DNA from: Vanilla planifolia
Lineage: Eukaryota > Streptophyta > Magnoliopsida > Asparagales > Orchidaceae
DNA: 64,000 nt
NCBI GenBank assembly: GCA_023846275.1
Contig: CM043868.1
Location: 14,417,755 to 14,481,754, forward strand
Reading direction: 5' to 3'
Shown here: in pieces, positions 62,175 to 64,000 of the stretch
How positions within the stretch are numbered: the first letter of the stretch is position 1
How the letters are laid out: the number at the start of each line of letters is the position of its first letter
Notes under the pieces: model-generated
Told to the model about the DNA's origin: nothing
What the model saw: the letters and a program-made list of their open reading frames with translations, nothing else
The model's database searches: none
Translations under genes and position numbers: made by a program

Positions 62175-62179
62175 ATATG
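62175..62179. repeat. Target-site duplication ATATG (right of solo LTR)
   Basis: Exact repeat of 60084-60088 abutting the LTR end. Confidence 0.9.

Positions 62180-64000
<1,821 letters not shown>

Overview
The window is nuclear DNA of a flowering plant: a transposon-rich, very AT-rich intergenic or heterochromatic block. I see no intact host gene, no tRNA or rRNA gene, no CRISPR array and nothing prokaryotic. The evidence is LTR retrotransposons of the plant Ty3/gypsy chromovirus and Ty1/copia types, priming sites matching plant initiator-Met tRNA, long (TA)n tracts and many decayed element remnants. The species cannot be named from this.

The centre (15911-26550) holds one complete, apparently young Ty3/gypsy chromovirus (Tekay/Del-like) on the minus strand. 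It has two 3049-bp LTRs that differ at two positions in my manual alignment, a 5-bp target-site duplication (ATAAT), an initiator-Met primer binding site, a polypurine tract and one uninterrupted Gag-Pol frame of 1452 codons (gag, zinc knuckle, protease, RT, RNase H, integrase, chromodomain-like tail). Its LTR has a good TATA box, an upstream 40-bp tandem repeat with a G-box, and telo-box motifs. A second clean insertion is a solo LTR at 60089-62174 with TSD ATATG. These two are the main GC- and CpG-rich parts of the window.

The remainder is old. Left side: a Ty3/gypsy integrase remnant (plus, 1235-1760) and a Ty3/gypsy gag remnant (minus, 3770-4150) next to a decayed primer site and a probable decayed LTR (4477-6778). 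Right side: a Ty1/copia RT/RNase H remnant (plus, about 46.7-47.9 kb) and a long broken SIRE-like copia polyprotein (minus, about 51.6-55.7 kb). Between these lie several diverged local direct duplications (units of about 0.44 to 3.1 kb), three long (TA)n microsatellites and a short array of primer-site-like repeats near 38.4 kb.

Functionally, only the central element looks capable of expressing a protein. Everything else is relic or non-coding. Two small GC-richer islands (31.12-31.58 kb and 44.86-46.40 kb) are the only places where I could imagine low-copy or genic sequence, and I could not identify a product in either.
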